Assembly (NCBI RefSeq): GCF_023156235.1
Contig: NZ_JAKZAI010000019.1
Span: 1 to 49,026 of the forward strand
Origin: Marinobacter goseongensis
GTDB taxonomy: Bacteria; Pseudomonadota; Gammaproteobacteria; Pseudomonadales; Oleiphilaceae
Reading direction: 5' to 3'
Length of the DNA stretch: 49,026 bases
Shown: positions 7,390-17,450 of the stretch, piece after piece
How the letters are laid out: the number at the start of each line of letters is the position of its first letter
Position numbering within the stretch: position 1 is the stretch's first letter
Notes under the pieces: model-generated
Databases searched by the model: none
Told to the model about the DNA's origin: nothing
Seen by the model: only the letters and a program-made list of their open reading frames with translations
Translations under genes and position numbers: made by a program

Positions 7390-9834
7390 GTGAAAGAATT
7401 CTTTATCCGTCGCTATCGGTCCGATACTTCCGGACCCGCGGATCGCCGCACGCTGATCCGCATCAATGACGAGGGCATCATCACCTTCGCGGACATCCAC
7501 GCCGATGCGGTGCTGGGCTTTGACGCCAGCGAGCTTGAAGGCCGGCCGGTTCACAACATTATTGCCGCGCGCCAGGACGACCCCTTTGCGCCCGCCAATC
7601 GCCATCGCATCGAAAGCGGCGAACCGGTGATGATCACCTTCCGACATAAGGAAGGCTTCTTTTTCACAGCCTGTCTCAGCCTGCGCATGACGATGCGGGA
7701 TTCCGATCAGGCCGCCAATGCCTACATTACACTGCGGGACCACTCCCCCATTGACCACCAGTTGGTCCGCCTGGCGGAATCCTCCGCCGGCTTCGGACTC
7801 TGGGAACTTGACGTCCGAACCAACCAGCTGAGCTGGACCGATGGTCTCTACGCCCTGCTGGAACTGCGGGTGGGCACGGAGATCACACCCGAACAGGCGC
7901 TGTTCTACTGTCAGACCGGCCAGAACCGGGTACGGGCACTGTTCCGCCGTTGCATCCACACCGGCCAGCCCTTTTCGGTCATGCTCGACCTGCAGACCGC
8001 GAAGCAGGAGCGGAGGCGGGTCCGCCTCAACGGTCGCGCCCTGAAAGAAAACGGCCGTGTCTGCAGACTGGGCGGCACTCTGGTGGATCACACAGCCGAG
8101 ATGACGCGGGAAGAAGGCCAGCGGCAGGCGCGGACGCTCCTCAGTGCGACCACGAATGCCACCAACGATCTGGTGGTGGCGGTGGACCGACAGCTCAACC
8201 TGCTGCATTTTAACCAGGCCTTTGCCCGCCAGTTTACCCACACCTTCGGTCTGCTCCCCCGCGCCACCGCCAACCTGATCGACATGCTGCAGGATTTCCC
8301 CAACGAGCGCCGGCTGATCGAGCGGCTGTGGAACCGGGCGTTCGAGCGCGACAGCTTTGTGGTGGAAATGCCGCTGGCCCAGCAAAACCGAGAGCTGCCG
8401 GTGTACGAGTTCCACTATCAACGCCTCACCAACCCTCAGGGGGAGGTCACCGGCGCAGTCTACGTGGGCAGGGACATCAGTGCCCGGGTCAACACCGCCG
8501 CCAACAACGAGTATCGGATACGCCATGATCCAGTGACCGGGCTGATGAACCGCAAGGCCTTCATTCACCGGCTCGGGCGGCTGATGGAGCAGGCCCGTCG
8601 TAAAGACAGCACCGACAGCCTGCTGTATCTCGACCTGGATGACTTCAACAGCATCAACGAACACGCCGGCAGTGGCCCCTGCGATCGTTACCTTCGCGAA
8701 CTGGCCAGCAACCTCGGGGTTCGCGTGCGCCAGCGCGATGCCCTGGCACGATTGTCCGGTGATACCTTCGCGCTGCTCATCGAAAACTGCCCCGAGGTCA
8801 AGGCCCGCAAAATTGCCGACAACATCCTGGAGCTGATCAGCGGTTTCGTCTTTGACTGGCAGGGCAAGCAGCTGCAAACCACCGCCAGCGGCGGCCTGCT
8901 GATGCTGACCGATGACCTTCCCGACGATCCGGAGCAACTGCTCGGGCAGGCCGCGGACCTGTGCCATACCGCCAAGACATCGGGGCGCAACCGCATTCAC
9001 GCCGCGCACGCCCTGTCTCACCGGGCCGGGGACGGAGGTGCCGGGAAACTCGCCGAGCAGATCCGTGATGCGCTGGACAACGACCGGCTGATTCTGGAAT
9101 ACCAGGCGCTGCGCCCGGTCGCCAGTGTCACCTGGGGCGACCACATCGAGATTCTGTCACGGATTCCCGGCGAGACCCCGGAGCAGCCTTGCCTGCAGCC
9201 CGGCGAGTTTCTACCCGTTGCCGAGCGTTTTGATCTGGCCAAATTGCTGGATCGCCAGGTCATCCGCCAGACGCTGCAGTGGCTGAACAGCCAGCGCCTG
9301 CTGGAACCCCGGCTGAAGTACTGTGGTTTCAACCTGTCGCTGGCCAGCGTGCTGGATGACACCTTCGCGGATTTCATGGAGTCCGCGCTGGCCGATTCAC
9401 CCTTCGCTCCGGAATGTTTCTGCCTGGAGATTCGGGAGTCCCACGCCACCCAGTACCCGGACGACGTCGCGGTGCTGTGCGACGCCCTGCACCGGATCGG
9501 CTGCCGGGTCGCGCTGGACGGCGCCGGTGCGTCCGTGGAAAGTTACAGCCTCGCGGCGAAGCTGCCGGTGGACATCATCAAACTGGACCGGAAAATGATG
9601 CAGCATCTCCATGACGACCCGGTGCAGCAGGTAATGGTGGAAGCGCTGCACAAGATTGCCGAAGCCTCCGGCAAGACCACGGTAGCCACGTTTATCGAAA
9701 CCGACGACACCTTGCGCAAAGTGCGCACCTTGGGGATTCACTACGGACAGGGATTCCGCCTGTACCGGCCGCGCCCGCTGAACGAGCTGAAGCCGGCGGC
9801 GGTGGATCTGAGCACCGGGCGAATCGGCGGCTAG
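7390..9834 (+). CDS. PAS-GGDEF-EAL protein with degenerate catalytic motifs
   Basis: The 814-residue cytoplasmic-looking protein appears to contain about three PAS-like domains (roughly 15-125, 125-240, 250-370), a GGDEF domain (about 378-540) and an EAL domain (about 560-805). GGDEF is replaced by SGDTF (456-460), so diguanylate cyclase activity is unlikely. In the EAL domain the first motif is EIL (587-589), and the second Asp of the DDFGTG loop is Gly (DGAGAS, 710-715). The Asn of FNLS, the Lys of DIIKLDR and the Gln of YGQGF remain. Weak phosphodiesterase activity or a c-di-GMP receptor role are both possible. The start is GTG with GAGG about ten bases upstream. It is divergent from cyaA across 132 bases. 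Confidence 0.85.
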   Translation: MKEFFIRRYRSDTSGPADRRTLIRINDEGIITFADIHADAVLGFDASELEGRPVHNIIAARQDDPFAPANRHRIESGEPVMITFRHKEGFFFTACLSLRMTMRDSDQAANAYITLRDHSPIDHQLVRLAESSAGFGLWELDVRTNQLSWTDGLYALLELRVGTEITPEQALFYCQTGQNRVRALFRRCIHTGQPFSVMLDLQTAKQERRRVRLNGRALKENGRVCRLGGTLVDHTAEMTREEGQRQARTLLSATTNATNDLVVAVDRQLNLLHFNQAFARQFTHTFGLLPRATANLIDMLQDFPNERRLIERLWNRAFERDSFVVEMPLAQQNRELPVYEFHYQRLTNPQGEVTGAVYVGRDISARVNTAANNEYRIRHDPVTGLMNRKAFIHRLGRLMEQARRKDSTDSLLYLDLDDFNSINEHAGSGPCDRYLRELASNLGVRVRQRDALARLSGDTFALLIENCPEVKARKIADNILELISGFVFDWQGKQLQTTASGGLLMLTDDLPDDPEQLLGQAADLCHTAKTSGRNRIHAAHALSHRAGDGGAGKLAEQIRDALDNDRLILEYQALRPVASVTWGDHIEILSRIPGETPEQPCLQPGEFLPVAERFDLAKLLDRQVIRQTLQWLNSQRLLEPRLKYCGFNLSLASVLDDTFADFMESALADSPFAPECFCLEIRESHATQYPDDVAVLCDALHRIGCRVALDGAGASVESYSLAAKLPVDIIKLDRKMMQHLHDDPVQQVMVEALHKIAEASGKTTVATFIETDDTLRKVRTLGIHYGQGFRLYRPRPLNELKPAAVDLSTGRIGG

Positions 9835-9845
9835 GCCGCCGATTC
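9821..9845. terminator. Perfect hairpin spanning a stop codon between convergent genes
   Basis: An 11-base perfect stem (9821-9831 with 9835-9845) has the stop codon TAG (9832-9834) of the GGDEF-EAL gene as its three-base loop. The argH stop lies 15 bases further on, on the other strand. No U-run follows in either direction, so it may be a processing or RNA-stability hairpin rather than a classic intrinsic terminator. Confidence 0.45.
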
Positions 9846-9859
9846 CTTGCAACCCCGGA

Positions 9860-11278
9860 TCAGAGCTGCTGGCGAGCCCTTGCCACGGCGGCACGGACCT
9901 GATTCGGTGCGGTACCGCCAAGATGATCCCGCGCCTGCACGGAACCTTCCAGGGTCAGCACGTCGAACACATCCCCGCCAATGACGTCTGAGAAACGCGA
10001 CAGCTCTTCCAGAGTCATGTCAGACAGATCGCGGTGCTCTGCCACCCCGAATGCGACGGCCTTGCCGACAATCTCATGGGCGTCGCGGAAGGCCACACCC
10101 TTCTTGACCAGATAGTCCGCCAGGTCGGTCGCTGTGGAGAAGCCGCGCTTGGCCGCCACCCGCATGTTGTCGGCCTTGGCGCGAATCGCCGGAATCATGT
10201 CAGCGTAGGCCTTGAGGCAGCCCTTGATGGTGTCCACAGTGTCGAACAACGGTTCCTTGTCTTCCTGGTTGTCCTTGTTGTAGGCCAGTGGCTGGCTCTT
10301 CATCAGGGTCAACAGGCAGATCAGGTGGCCATTGACCCGACCGGTCTTGCCGCGCACCAGTTCCGGTACATCCGGATTCTTCTTCTGGGGCATGATGGAT
10401 GAGCCGGTGCAGAAACGGTCCGGCAAATCGATAAAGTCGAACTGGGCCGATGTCCACAACACCAGCTCCTCGCTGAAGCGGGACAGGTGCGTCATCAGCA
10501 GCGCAGCAAAGCTGCAGAATTCGATGGCAAAGTCCCGGTCACTGACCGAATCCAGCGAATTCTCGGTGGGCCGGTCAAAGCCCAGCAATCGGGCGGTCAT
10601 GGCGCGGTCAATGGGGTAGGTGGTGCCCGCCAGTGCCGCGGCGCCCAGCGGCATCACATTGACCCGCTTGCGGCAATCCTGCAGGCGCTCGGCGTCGCGC
10701 ACCAGCATCTCGTACCAGGCCAGCAAGTGGTGGCCAAAAGTGACCGGCTGCGCTGTTTGCAGGTGGGTGAAGCCCGGCATGATGGTGTCGGCTTCGCGCT
10801 CGGCCAGATTCAGCAGGCCGGCTTGCAGCCGTGTGAGCTCTTCGGCAATGACGTCAATTTCGTCCCGCAAGTAGAGACGGATATCGGTGGCCACCTGATC
10901 ATTACGGCTGCGGCCGGTGTGGAGTTTCTTGCCAGTAATGCCGATGCGGTCGGTCAGCCGCGCCTCGATGTTCATGTGCACATCTTCCAGGCTGACGGAC
11001 CATTCGAAGGTACCCGCTTCGATGTCAGCCTTGACCGCCTTCAGACCTTCGAGGATGCTGTCTCGCTCGTCGGGCGTCAGTACACCCACTTCCGCCAGCA
11101 TGGTGGCGTGGGCGATGGAGCCGGTGATGTCGTGGTGGTAAAGGCGCTGGTCGAAACCAACGGACGCGGTGAAGCGTTCCACAAAGGCATCGGTCGGCTC
11201 GCTGAAGCGACCACCCCAGGGTTTCTCCGAGGGTTTTTCAGGGGTTGTGCTCTGGTCAGGCTTTTTCTGATCCGTCAT
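9860..11278 (-). CDS. argH: Argininosuccinate lyase ArgH
   Basis: ArgH cleaves argininosuccinate to arginine and fumarate, the last step of arginine synthesis. The 472-residue protein carries the fumarase/aspartase superfamily signature [12 protein letters not shown] with the catalytic serine loop, and the N-terminal WGGRF motif. Residues 1-20 (rich in Lys, Pro, Ser and Thr) precede the family core, and the start has AGGAAAG upstream. A good extended -10 (TGC TATAAT) lies at 11352-11344 on the minus strand. The gene is divergent from algZ, the arrangement seen in pseudomonads. Confidence 0.96.
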   Translation of the reverse strand: MTDQKKPDQSTTPEKPSEKPWGGRFSEPTDAFVERFTASVGFDQRLYHHDITGSIAHATMLAEVGVLTPDERDSILEGLKAVKADIEAGTFEWSVSLEDVHMNIEARLTDRIGITGKKLHTGRSRNDQVATDIRLYLRDEIDVIAEELTRLQAGLLNLAEREADTIMPGFTHLQTAQPVTFGHHLLAWYEMLVRDAERLQDCRKRVNVMPLGAAALAGTTYPIDRAMTARLLGFDRPTENSLDSVSDRDFAIEFCSFAALLMTHLSRFSEELVLWTSAQFDFIDLPDRFCTGSSIMPQKKNPDVPELVRGKTGRVNGHLICLLTLMKSQPLAYNKDNQEDKEPLFDTVDTIKGCLKAYADMIPAIRAKADNMRVAAKRGFSTATDLADYLVKKGVAFRDAHEIVGKAVAFGVAEHRDLSDMTLEELSRFSDVIGGDVFDVLTLEGSVQARDHLGGTAPNQVRAAVARARQQL

Positions 11279-11343
11279 GGTCTATCTTTCCTGCTGACAG
11301 CCCGGCATTATTTTGCGGGAGTGAGTAAATGGATGATCGCGGG

Positions 11344-11352
11344 ATTATAGCA
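11344..11352 (-). promoter_or_regulatory. Extended -10 promoter element for argH
   Basis: Reading the minus strand, TGC followed by a perfect TATAAT ends 65 bases before the argH start. No good -35 is visible at 17-18 bases, which fits an extended -10 promoter. This is a prediction from sequence alone. Confidence 0.45.
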
Positions 11353-11396
11353 TTGCCGCGCGTCCTGTTGTGCTCCCGGTTCAGGATCAGGATGTA

Positions 11397-12473
11397 ATGG
11401 CAGCAGCACCGAAAACCAGCGATTTCTACGTTCCGGATCTGTGCCGGGTGCGTTCGGTATTTCTGCTGCTGATTACCAGCGAACTGATGGTGCTGGTGCT
11501 GTCCATTGTGCAGGCGGAAGGCGGCTGGATCGACTGGAACTATTTCGGCCTGCTGTCGCTGTTCGTGCAGTGGACAGTGCTCACCAGTGCCGCTCTGATC
11601 TGCCTGCTGCGCAGCCGGCTGGCGCGGCTGACCACTACCCGTGCCACCCTCGCCATGCTCACCATCGTATTGCTCGACGTGCTGGCCTTCAGCCTGTTTG
11701 CCGACAATGTGCTGCACTCCCAGCCAGGGATGATCGACTGGCAGGCCATTGCCAAGAAACTGTTGCTGGCGCTGCTGATTGCGCTGATGGTGCTGCGCTA
11801 TTTCTATCTCCAGCACCAGTGGCAACAACAGCGGGAGGCAGAAATGCAGGCGCGGCTGACCGCCTTGCAGGCACGCATCCACCCCCACTTCCTGTTCAAC
11901 AGCATGAACACCATCGCCAGCCTGATCGCGGTCAATCCCGAGCGGGCCGAGGATGCGGTACTGGATCTGTCGGAGCTGTTCCGCGCCAGTCTGCGCAGCG
12001 GCGACCGCCTGATTCCCCTGAAAGACGAGCTGGACCTGTGCCGGCGCTACCTGGACATTGAAGCTCTGCGTCTCGGCGAGCGGCTCACTCTGGAGTGGCA
12101 CATTGCGCCGGATCTCGACAAGCAGGCAATTCCGCCACTGACCCTGCAACCCTTGCTGGAGAACGCCATCTATCATGGCATCCAGCCCCGGCCCGAAGGT
12201 GGCACGGTAAAACTCGACGCGTCCCGCCGTGGCCAGTTTGTGTACGTGATGGTGCAGAACCCTCGCCCGGACGCCGGCAACAGCCATCACGACGGCAACC
12301 GCATGGCGCTGGCCAACATCCAGTCGCGGCTGCTGGCGCTGTTTGGTGAGCAGGCGGTGCTGAAGCACAGCCACCAGAACGACGTGTACACTGTTACCCT
12401 CAGGCTGCCACGCCGGACCGCCGATCAGAACGCGGCCCCGCGTGCAGAGCACCGCCCGAACACCAGTGACTGA
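11397..12473 (+). CDS. algZ: LytS-type sensor histidine kinase AlgZ/FimS
   Basis: This is the membrane sensor kinase paired with AlgR. In Pseudomonas the pair governs alginate, type IV pilus and virulence genes. The 358-residue protein starts at ATG 11397 (AGGA four bases upstream). A GTG at 11370 would add nine residues and is less likely. About four membrane helices fill residues 20-145. A His_kinase segment with the phospho-acceptor histidine in RIHPHFLFNSM and an ATPase domain with the N-box LLENAIYHGI follow. The Gly-box region MALANIQSRL lacks the usual GxG just before it, as recalled for FimS-type kinases. algR follows after five bases, so the two are an operon. Confidence 0.92.
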   Translation: MAAAPKTSDFYVPDLCRVRSVFLLLITSELMVLVLSIVQAEGGWIDWNYFGLLSLFVQWTVLTSAALICLLRSRLARLTTTRATLAMLTIVLLDVLAFSLFADNVLHSQPGMIDWQAIAKKLLLALLIALMVLRYFYLQHQWQQQREAEMQARLTALQARIHPHFLFNSMNTIASLIAVNPERAEDAVLDLSELFRASLRSGDRLIPLKDELDLCRRYLDIEALRLGERLTLEWHIAPDLDKQAIPPLTLQPLLENAIYHGIQPRPEGGTVKLDASRRGQFVYVMVQNPRPDAGNSHHDGNRMALANIQSRLLALFGEQAVLKHSHQNDVYTVTLRLPRRTADQNAAPRAEHRPNTSD

Positions 12474-12478
12474 CACCC

Positions 12479-13240
12479 ATGACACACGCAAACCTGCCAC
12501 CAAAAAATGTACTGATTGCCGATGACGAGCCCCTGGCGCGGGATCGCATCCGCCGGCTGATCGACGACATTCCCGGCTACCGCATGTGTGGCGAGGCCGC
12601 GGACGGCGGCAGCGCTCTGAGACAGGTGGCGGAGCTGGGCCCTGACATCGTTCTGCTGGACATCCGCATGCCCGGTATGGATGGCATGGACGTCGCCGCT
12701 GCGATCAGCGAGCTCGACAATCCACCCGCCGTGATCTTCTGCACCGCCTACGACCACTACGCCATCAAGGCCTTCGAGGTTCGCGCGGCGGCGTATCTGC
12801 TCAAGCCCGTACGCCGGGAGGCGCTGGCCGAGGCTCTCGAGCGCACCGGTCAGGTCAACCGGGTGCAGCAACAGGCACTGAGCAGCCGCGGCGCCGACGC
12901 CGGCGGGCAATTGGCGATCAAATCCCACCGCGGCACCGAGCTGATCGACATCGGGGCAATCCTCTACTGCGAAGCTGACCAGAAGTACGTCACCATTCAC
13001 CACACCCGTGGTGAGACCGTGTCGGACTACACCCTGAAAGAACTGGAGAGCAGTCACCCCGAGGCGCTGCTGCGCATCCATCGCCATACCCTGGTCGGGG
13101 TGGCGTTCATCCGGGCGCTGTCCCGAGACGCCAACGGTCATAGCGCCGTCATACTGCGCGACGGCCGCGGCGAGCTGCCAGTCAGCCGCCGCCACACCGG
13201 CGCCGTCAAGCAATGGCTGCAGGAACACCAGCCGGGCTGA
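12479..13240 (+). CDS. algR: LytTR response regulator AlgR
   Basis: The 253-residue regulator has an N-terminal receiver domain with the acidic pair in LIADDEP, phospho-acceptor Asp61 in [12 protein letters not shown], a Thr switch in FCTAYD and Lys in YLLKPV. A linker and a C-terminal LytTR DNA-binding domain (about 145-250) follow. In Pseudomonas AlgR binds promoters of alginate and pilin-assembly genes; that target set is inferred by homology only. The gene is five bases after algZ. A hairpin at 13296-13316 separates it from hemC. Confidence 0.94.
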   Translation: MTHANLPPKNVLIADDEPLARDRIRRLIDDIPGYRMCGEAADGGSALRQVAELGPDIVLLDIRMPGMDGMDVAAAISELDNPPAVIFCTAYDHYAIKAFEVRAAAYLLKPVRREALAEALERTGQVNRVQQQALSSRGADAGGQLAIKSHRGTELIDIGAILYCEADQKYVTIHHTRGETVSDYTLKELESSHPEALLRIHRHTLVGVAFIRALSRDANGHSAVILRDGRGELPVSRRHTGAVKQWLQEHQPG

Positions 13241-13295
13241 TCACCACAACCTCCTTGCGGACAGCCTGCAACGGTGCTCACGGGACTTTTTCGCC

Positions 13296-13316
13296 TCGCC
13301 AAGGTAACCTTGGCGA
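13296..13316 (+). terminator. Hairpin between algR and hemC, possible terminator
   Basis: Perfect ten-base arms (13296-13305 and 13307-13316) around a single central base form a near-palindrome. A run of five T residues begins four bases later (13321). This fits a weak rho-independent terminator of algZR just ahead of hemC. The symmetric centre could instead be a protein-binding dyad. Confidence 0.45.
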
Positions 13317-13344
13317 ACACTTTTTCTCACTGGCAAGGCACCCC

Positions 13345-14286
13345 ATGTCAAAACGCACCCTTCGTATCGCAACCCGCAGCAGTGCCCTGGCACTGTGGCA
13401 GGCGGAATTCATCAAATCCGAGCTGGAACGGCTTCACGACAACGTCATCGTGGAACTGGTGAAAATCAAAACCCAGGGCGATAAGATCCTCGACGTTCCC
13501 CTCGCCAAAATCGGTGGCAAGGGCCTGTTTGTCAAAGAGCTGGAAGAAGCCATGATTGATGGGCGCGCGGATCTGGCGGTGCACTCCATGAAAGACGTGC
13601 CGATGGAATTCCCCGAAGGTCTCGGGCTGGTCGCCATCTGCGAACGGGAAGACCCGACGGATGCGTTTGTCAGCAACAACCACGACACGGTTGACGCCCT
13701 GCCCCAGGGCGCGGTGGTGGGCACCGCCAGCCTGCGCCGCGAATCCCAGCTGCGGGCCTATCGCCCGGATCTGCAGATTCGTGTGCTGCGCGGCAACGTC
13801 AACACCCGTCTGGCAAAGCTGGACGCCGGCGACTACGACGCCATCGTGCTGGCCAGCTCCGGCCTGAAACGCCTCGGCTTCCACGACCGCATCCGCTACT
13901 GCCTGCCGGATTCGCTGTCGCTGCCGGCCGTTGGCCAGGGTGCCCTGGGTATTGAATGCCGTCTCGACGACGGTGAACTGCAGGCCATGCTGGCGCCGCT
14001 GAACCACCCGGACACCTCCGACCGGGTCAAGGCCGAGCGCGCACTCAACCGCCGCCTGCAGGGCGGCTGCCAGGTACCGATTGCCGCCTACGCGCTGCTG
14101 GAAGACAGCAACACCGTCTGGCTGAGAGGCCTTGTGGGCGCGGTGGATGGCACCCAGATCTTCCGGGTGGAGGGGCGGGCGCCAAGAGCGGAAGGTGAAC
14201 GTCTGGGCCGCGAGTTGGCAGAAGACCTGCTGGCCATGGGAGCCGACAAGGTGCTGGCAGAGATCTATGGCCACACCCCGACCTGA
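13345..14286 (+). CDS. hemC: Porphobilinogen deaminase HemC
   Basis: HemC condenses four porphobilinogen molecules into hydroxymethylbilane. The 313-residue protein begins at ATG 13345 with [18 protein letters not shown], the family N-terminus. A longer frame from 13213 adds a non-homologous leader. The cysteine that carries the dipyrromethane cofactor is in LQGGCQVPI near residue 243, and the active-site segments HSMKDVP and LRRESQLRA are present. The 3' end overlaps hemD by 20 bases. It heads the hemC-hemD-hemX-hemY cluster. Confidence 0.97.
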   Translation: MSKRTLRIATRSSALALWQAEFIKSELERLHDNVIVELVKIKTQGDKILDVPLAKIGGKGLFVKELEEAMIDGRADLAVHSMKDVPMEFPEGLGLVAICEREDPTDAFVSNNHDTVDALPQGAVVGTASLRRESQLRAYRPDLQIRVLRGNVNTRLAKLDAGDYDAIVLASSGLKRLGFHDRIRYCLPDSLSLPAVGQGALGIECRLDDGELQAMLAPLNHPDTSDRVKAERALNRRLQGGCQVPIAAYALLEDSNTVWLRGLVGAVDGTQIFRVEGRAPRAEGERLGRELAEDLLAMGADKVLAEIYGHTPT

Positions 14287-15079
14287 TTGCCGCAACCTGG
14301 CCGGCCGTCGCATTCTCATATGCCGGCCGGAACCCGAGGCCTCGCGCCTGGCGAACGGCTTTCGTGACGCCGGGGCCGAGGTGCGGGTGCTTCCGTTGAT
14401 CGCCCGGGAACCTCTGCCGGAAACTCCGGAAATCCGCACGCTGATCCAGAACCTCGATCTGTATTCCCACGTCATCGCGGTGAGCCCTTACGCGGCCTCC
14501 CTGTTTTTGGCCCTTGCAGACAACTGGTGGCCGCAATGGCCCAGCGGCATTCAGTGGTACGGCGTCGGCAGCGGAACCGCCGCCGCTCTTGCCCGCCATG
14601 GCCTGCGCCCTCGCAAACCCACCAGTGGCTGGACCAGCGAAGCCCTGCTGGCCATGCCCTCTCTGCAACACTTCCGCCATGAAAAAGTGCTGTTGGTCCG
14701 CGGCGAGGAAGGCCGCGAACTGATCCTCCAGACGCTGACGGAGCGGGGCGCCGATGTCACGTTGCTGCCGCTTTACCGGCGCCACCAGCCCCACCACGAC
14801 AAAACCGTGATAGACGAGGCTCTGCTATGCTTTCTGCCGGAGGTCGTCGTCACCCTTTCGGGGGAAACATTGAACAATTTCATCGCACTGAGTAAGAATA
14901 GTGGCCATAATCCTGATAAAACGTTACTTGTGGTCCCTGCCAACCGGGTTGCTGAACAGGCCCATCAGGCAGGGCTGACACATACCTGTATTCCAGAGAG
15001 CCTTGCCGACGCCGATATTGTGCAGACTGTCGCCCGGGAGCTCGACCGCCGGACCGGTAGCGCCGGCACCACCAAGTAA
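14267..15079 (+). CDS. hemD: Uroporphyrinogen-III synthase HemD
   Basis: HemD cyclises hydroxymethylbilane with inversion of ring D to give uroporphyrinogen III. The 270-residue protein starts at ATG 14267, inside the end of hemC. The family core begins at [14 protein letters not shown]. HemD sequences diverge strongly. Support comes from its position after hemC, its length, and segments such as VSPYAASLF and the C-terminal part with LLPLYRR and ETLNNF. An upstream extension in the same frame lies wholly inside hemC and is rejected. hemX follows after two bases. Confidence 0.92.
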   Translation: MATPRPDCRNLAGRRILICRPEPEASRLANGFRDAGAEVRVLPLIAREPLPETPEIRTLIQNLDLYSHVIAVSPYAASLFLALADNWWPQWPSGIQWYGVGSGTAAALARHGLRPRKPTSGWTSEALLAMPSLQHFRHEKVLLVRGEEGRELILQTLTERGADVTLLPLYRRHQPHHDKTVIDEALLCFLPEVVVTLSGETLNNFIALSKNSGHNPDKTLLVVPANRVAEQAHQAGLTHTCIPESLADADIVQTVARELDRRTGSAGTTK

Positions 15080-15081
15080 GG

Positions 15082-16212
15082 ATGCCCGTGACTGAATCAA
15101 ACACGCAACTGCCCGCCACCATCGCCAAAGACCAGCCTGGTCGCCAGAAGCTCTGGCCAGTGTGGGTCATCAGCCTGATTGCCATAGCCCTGGTTATGGC
15201 ACTGGCGCTGTGGAACTGGCAACAGTGGAACAATCAGCAAGCCCTGCAGCAGACCCTCGGCGATACCCGCGGCGACGTGTCCCGGCTTGACCGGTTGTAC
15301 GGCGACAGTGGCAACGAGCAAAGCGAGCGCATCCGGGCACTGGAGAATAAGCTGGCAGACCAGCGTGAACTGATTGCCACCCAGCAACGCCAGATCGATC
15401 ACAACGCCCGCCAACTGCTGGAAGCCGGCAATCGCAGCCGCACCGACTGGCTTCTCGCTGAAGCGGAATACCTGCTGCGAGTGGCCAATCAGCGGCTGTT
15501 GATCGAGAAAGACATCCGCGGCGCCCTGGCGGCCCTGGAAGCCGGCGATGACGTACTCAATGAATCGGACGACATTGGCGTGTTCCCGGTACGCCAGCAG
15601 CTGGCCAAAGAGATTCTGGCACTGAAGGGCATCGCTGATGTGGACCGCACCGGCCTCTACCTGACCCTCGAAGCCGCCATCGACAGCGTGAACCGGCTGA
15701 CTGACGACGCCCTGGTGCATGAGCGGGCACCCGGATTCGTTACCCGTGCCGACGAGGCCCTCGGCGACGAAGCCGACGGGGAGCCCGGCGTGCTGAGCCA
15801 GGGCTGGTCACAGGTAAAGAGCACGTTGGCGAACGTTATTGTGGTGCGCCGGCTTGATGAACCGGTCAAACCGCTGCTGTCACCGGACCAGAGCGCTTAC
15901 GCCCGCCTCAACCTGCAGCTGATGCTGGAGGAAGCGGAAATGGCGGTACTTCGCGCCCATCAGGAATTATTTCAGCGTGCGCTGACGAAAGCCGGCAACG
16001 CCATCGACGACTGGTACGACAACACCAACCCCCAGGTTGCAGCACTGACCCAGACCCTGGATGAACTTCAGGACCGCAACATTGACCCGAACCTGCCCGA
16101 CATCAGTCGCTCACTGGAATTGCTGAAGGCGCGCCTCGAAGGTCGTCAGGAGGCGGCCAACCCCGCTGACACCGGCAACAGCGCAGCCAACGGCGGGGAG
16201 ACTGATTCATGA
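15082..16212 (+). CDS. hemX: HemX-like membrane protein
   Basis: The 376-residue inner-membrane protein belongs to the HemX family found after hemD in gammaproteobacteria. Despite an old annotation as a uroporphyrinogen methyltransferase, the sequence shows no such domain. There is a short cytoplasmic N-terminus, one membrane helix (about 26-46), a coiled-coil region with LENKLADQRELIATQQRQID, and a large periplasmic helical domain. The stop overlaps the hemY start as ATGA, which implies translational coupling. Its exact role in heme metabolism is not established. Confidence 0.92.
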   Translation: MPVTESNTQLPATIAKDQPGRQKLWPVWVISLIAIALVMALALWNWQQWNNQQALQQTLGDTRGDVSRLDRLYGDSGNEQSERIRALENKLADQRELIATQQRQIDHNARQLLEAGNRSRTDWLLAEAEYLLRVANQRLLIEKDIRGALAALEAGDDVLNESDDIGVFPVRQQLAKEILALKGIADVDRTGLYLTLEAAIDSVNRLTDDALVHERAPGFVTRADEALGDEADGEPGVLSQGWSQVKSTLANVIVVRRLDEPVKPLLSPDQSAYARLNLQLMLEEAEMAVLRAHQELFQRALTKAGNAIDDWYDNTNPQVAALTQTLDELQDRNIDPNLPDISRSLELLKARLEGRQEAANPADTGNSAANGGETDS

Positions 16213-17447
16213 TCCGCCTGCTGCTGATCATTCTCGTCGCCCTGCTGATCGGTGTCGGCCTGTCACTCGGCCTCGAGTACGACCTTGGCTACATTCGCAT
16301 CAGCCTTGGCCATTACCTGATTGAGACCAACTTCTGGGTCGGCCTTGCCCTGCTGCTGGCCGTGGTGGTGGTGTCAGTGGTGAGCGTCAACCTGCTGCGG
16401 CGCATGCGCCATGGCACTGGCCTGGTCACCACCTGGGTTCGCCGCGGCAACGAGCGCCGCGCCCGTCGCCGCACCACCCAGGGTCTGCTTGCCCTGGCAG
16501 AGGGCAACTGGCCCCGCGCACGCAAGCTGCTGACCTCATCGGCAAGCCATGCCGACACTCCGCTGATCAATTACCTGGCGGCGGCACAAGCGGCGTTCGA
16601 GTCGGGTGATCACGACGCGGTGGACCGGCTGTTGCGCCTGGCCTTCGAGAGCACGCCGGGCTCCGACATGGCAGTCGGCATTACCCAGGCCCAGTTGCAA
16701 CTGGCCGGCAACCGGCTGGAACAGGCGCTGGCCACGCTGGTGCGCCTGCGCAAACAGGCTCCACACCATCCTTTTGTGCTGAAGTTGCTGAAAAACACCT
16801 ACCTGCGGCTGGAAGACTGGCGTGAGCTGTCGAAACTGCTGCCGGAAATGCGCAAGCGCAACCTGCTGACCGCGGATGAACTGGAGAATCTGGAGCGCAC
16901 CGTTTGGCAGAACCTGCTGCAACGAGCCGCCGAGGATTGCCGTCGGCAAACCGGCAGCGGTTCCGCTTCGCTTGAGCCGCTGACGCGCCTGTGGGATGAG
17001 CTGCCAGGCGTGTTACGCCGGGATGAGCGCACCATTCGCGAATACGCCCGCCTGCTTGCGGCCCTGGGCGACGAAGCCCAATCCGAAACGTTGTTGCGCA
17101 AAGTGCTGCGTAATCACTGGAGTGATGAGTTGATCAACCTGTATGGGCGCATTGAGGGACACAAACCGGATGAGCAACTATTGATGGCGGAACAGTGGCT
17201 GAAGGACCGACCCAACAACGCCGAGCTACTCTTGGCACTGGGTCGGCTGAGCCTGAGAAACGAGCTTTGGGGCAAGGCCAGGGAGTACTTCGAGACCAGC
17301 CTGCGCCTGCGCCGCAGTCGTGAAACCCTGGCTGAACTGAGCCGGCTGAACGCTCACATGGGCGAAAGCGGCACCAGCGTGAAACTGCTGATGCAGGGCC
17401 TGATGAGTGACAGCGAACTGCCGGATCTGCCGATGCCGAAAGCCTGA
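16209..17447 (+). CDS. hemY: HemY-like TPR membrane protein
   Basis: The 412-residue protein has two N-terminal membrane helices (about 3-20 and 40-62) followed by a long helical region with tetratricopeptide-like repeats, for example AAQAAFESGDHDAVDRLLRLA and the segment near residue 330. This is the proteobacterial HemY family, unrelated to the Bacillus protoporphyrinogen oxidase that shares the name. It overlaps hemX by four bases and ends the hem cluster. The stop lies three bases from the convergent flavin reductase stop. Confidence 0.92.
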   Translation: MIRLLLIILVALLIGVGLSLGLEYDLGYIRISLGHYLIETNFWVGLALLLAVVVVSVVSVNLLRRMRHGTGLVTTWVRRGNERRARRRTTQGLLALAEGNWPRARKLLTSSASHADTPLINYLAAAQAAFESGDHDAVDRLLRLAFESTPGSDMAVGITQAQLQLAGNRLEQALATLVRLRKQAPHHPFVLKLLKNTYLRLEDWRELSKLLPEMRKRNLLTADELENLERTVWQNLLQRAAEDCRRQTGSGSASLEPLTRLWDELPGVLRRDERTIREYARLLAALGDEAQSETLLRKVLRNHWSDELINLYGRIEGHKPDEQLLMAEQWLKDRPNNAELLLALGRLSLRNELWGKAREYFETSLRLRRSRETLAELSRLNAHMGESGTSVKLLMQGLMSDSELPDLPMPKA

Positions 17448-17450
17448 GCA

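Noticed and set aside
7351..9144. 597-codon open frame on the minus strand
   Set aside because: It is antisense to the PAS-GGDEF-EAL gene, has no family features, and is typical of GC-rich shadow frames.
11256..12503. 415-codon minus-strand frame
   Set aside because: It is antisense to algZ with low-complexity Gln/His composition and no domain.
13348..14475. 375-codon minus-strand frame
   Set aside because: It is the reverse shadow of hemC.
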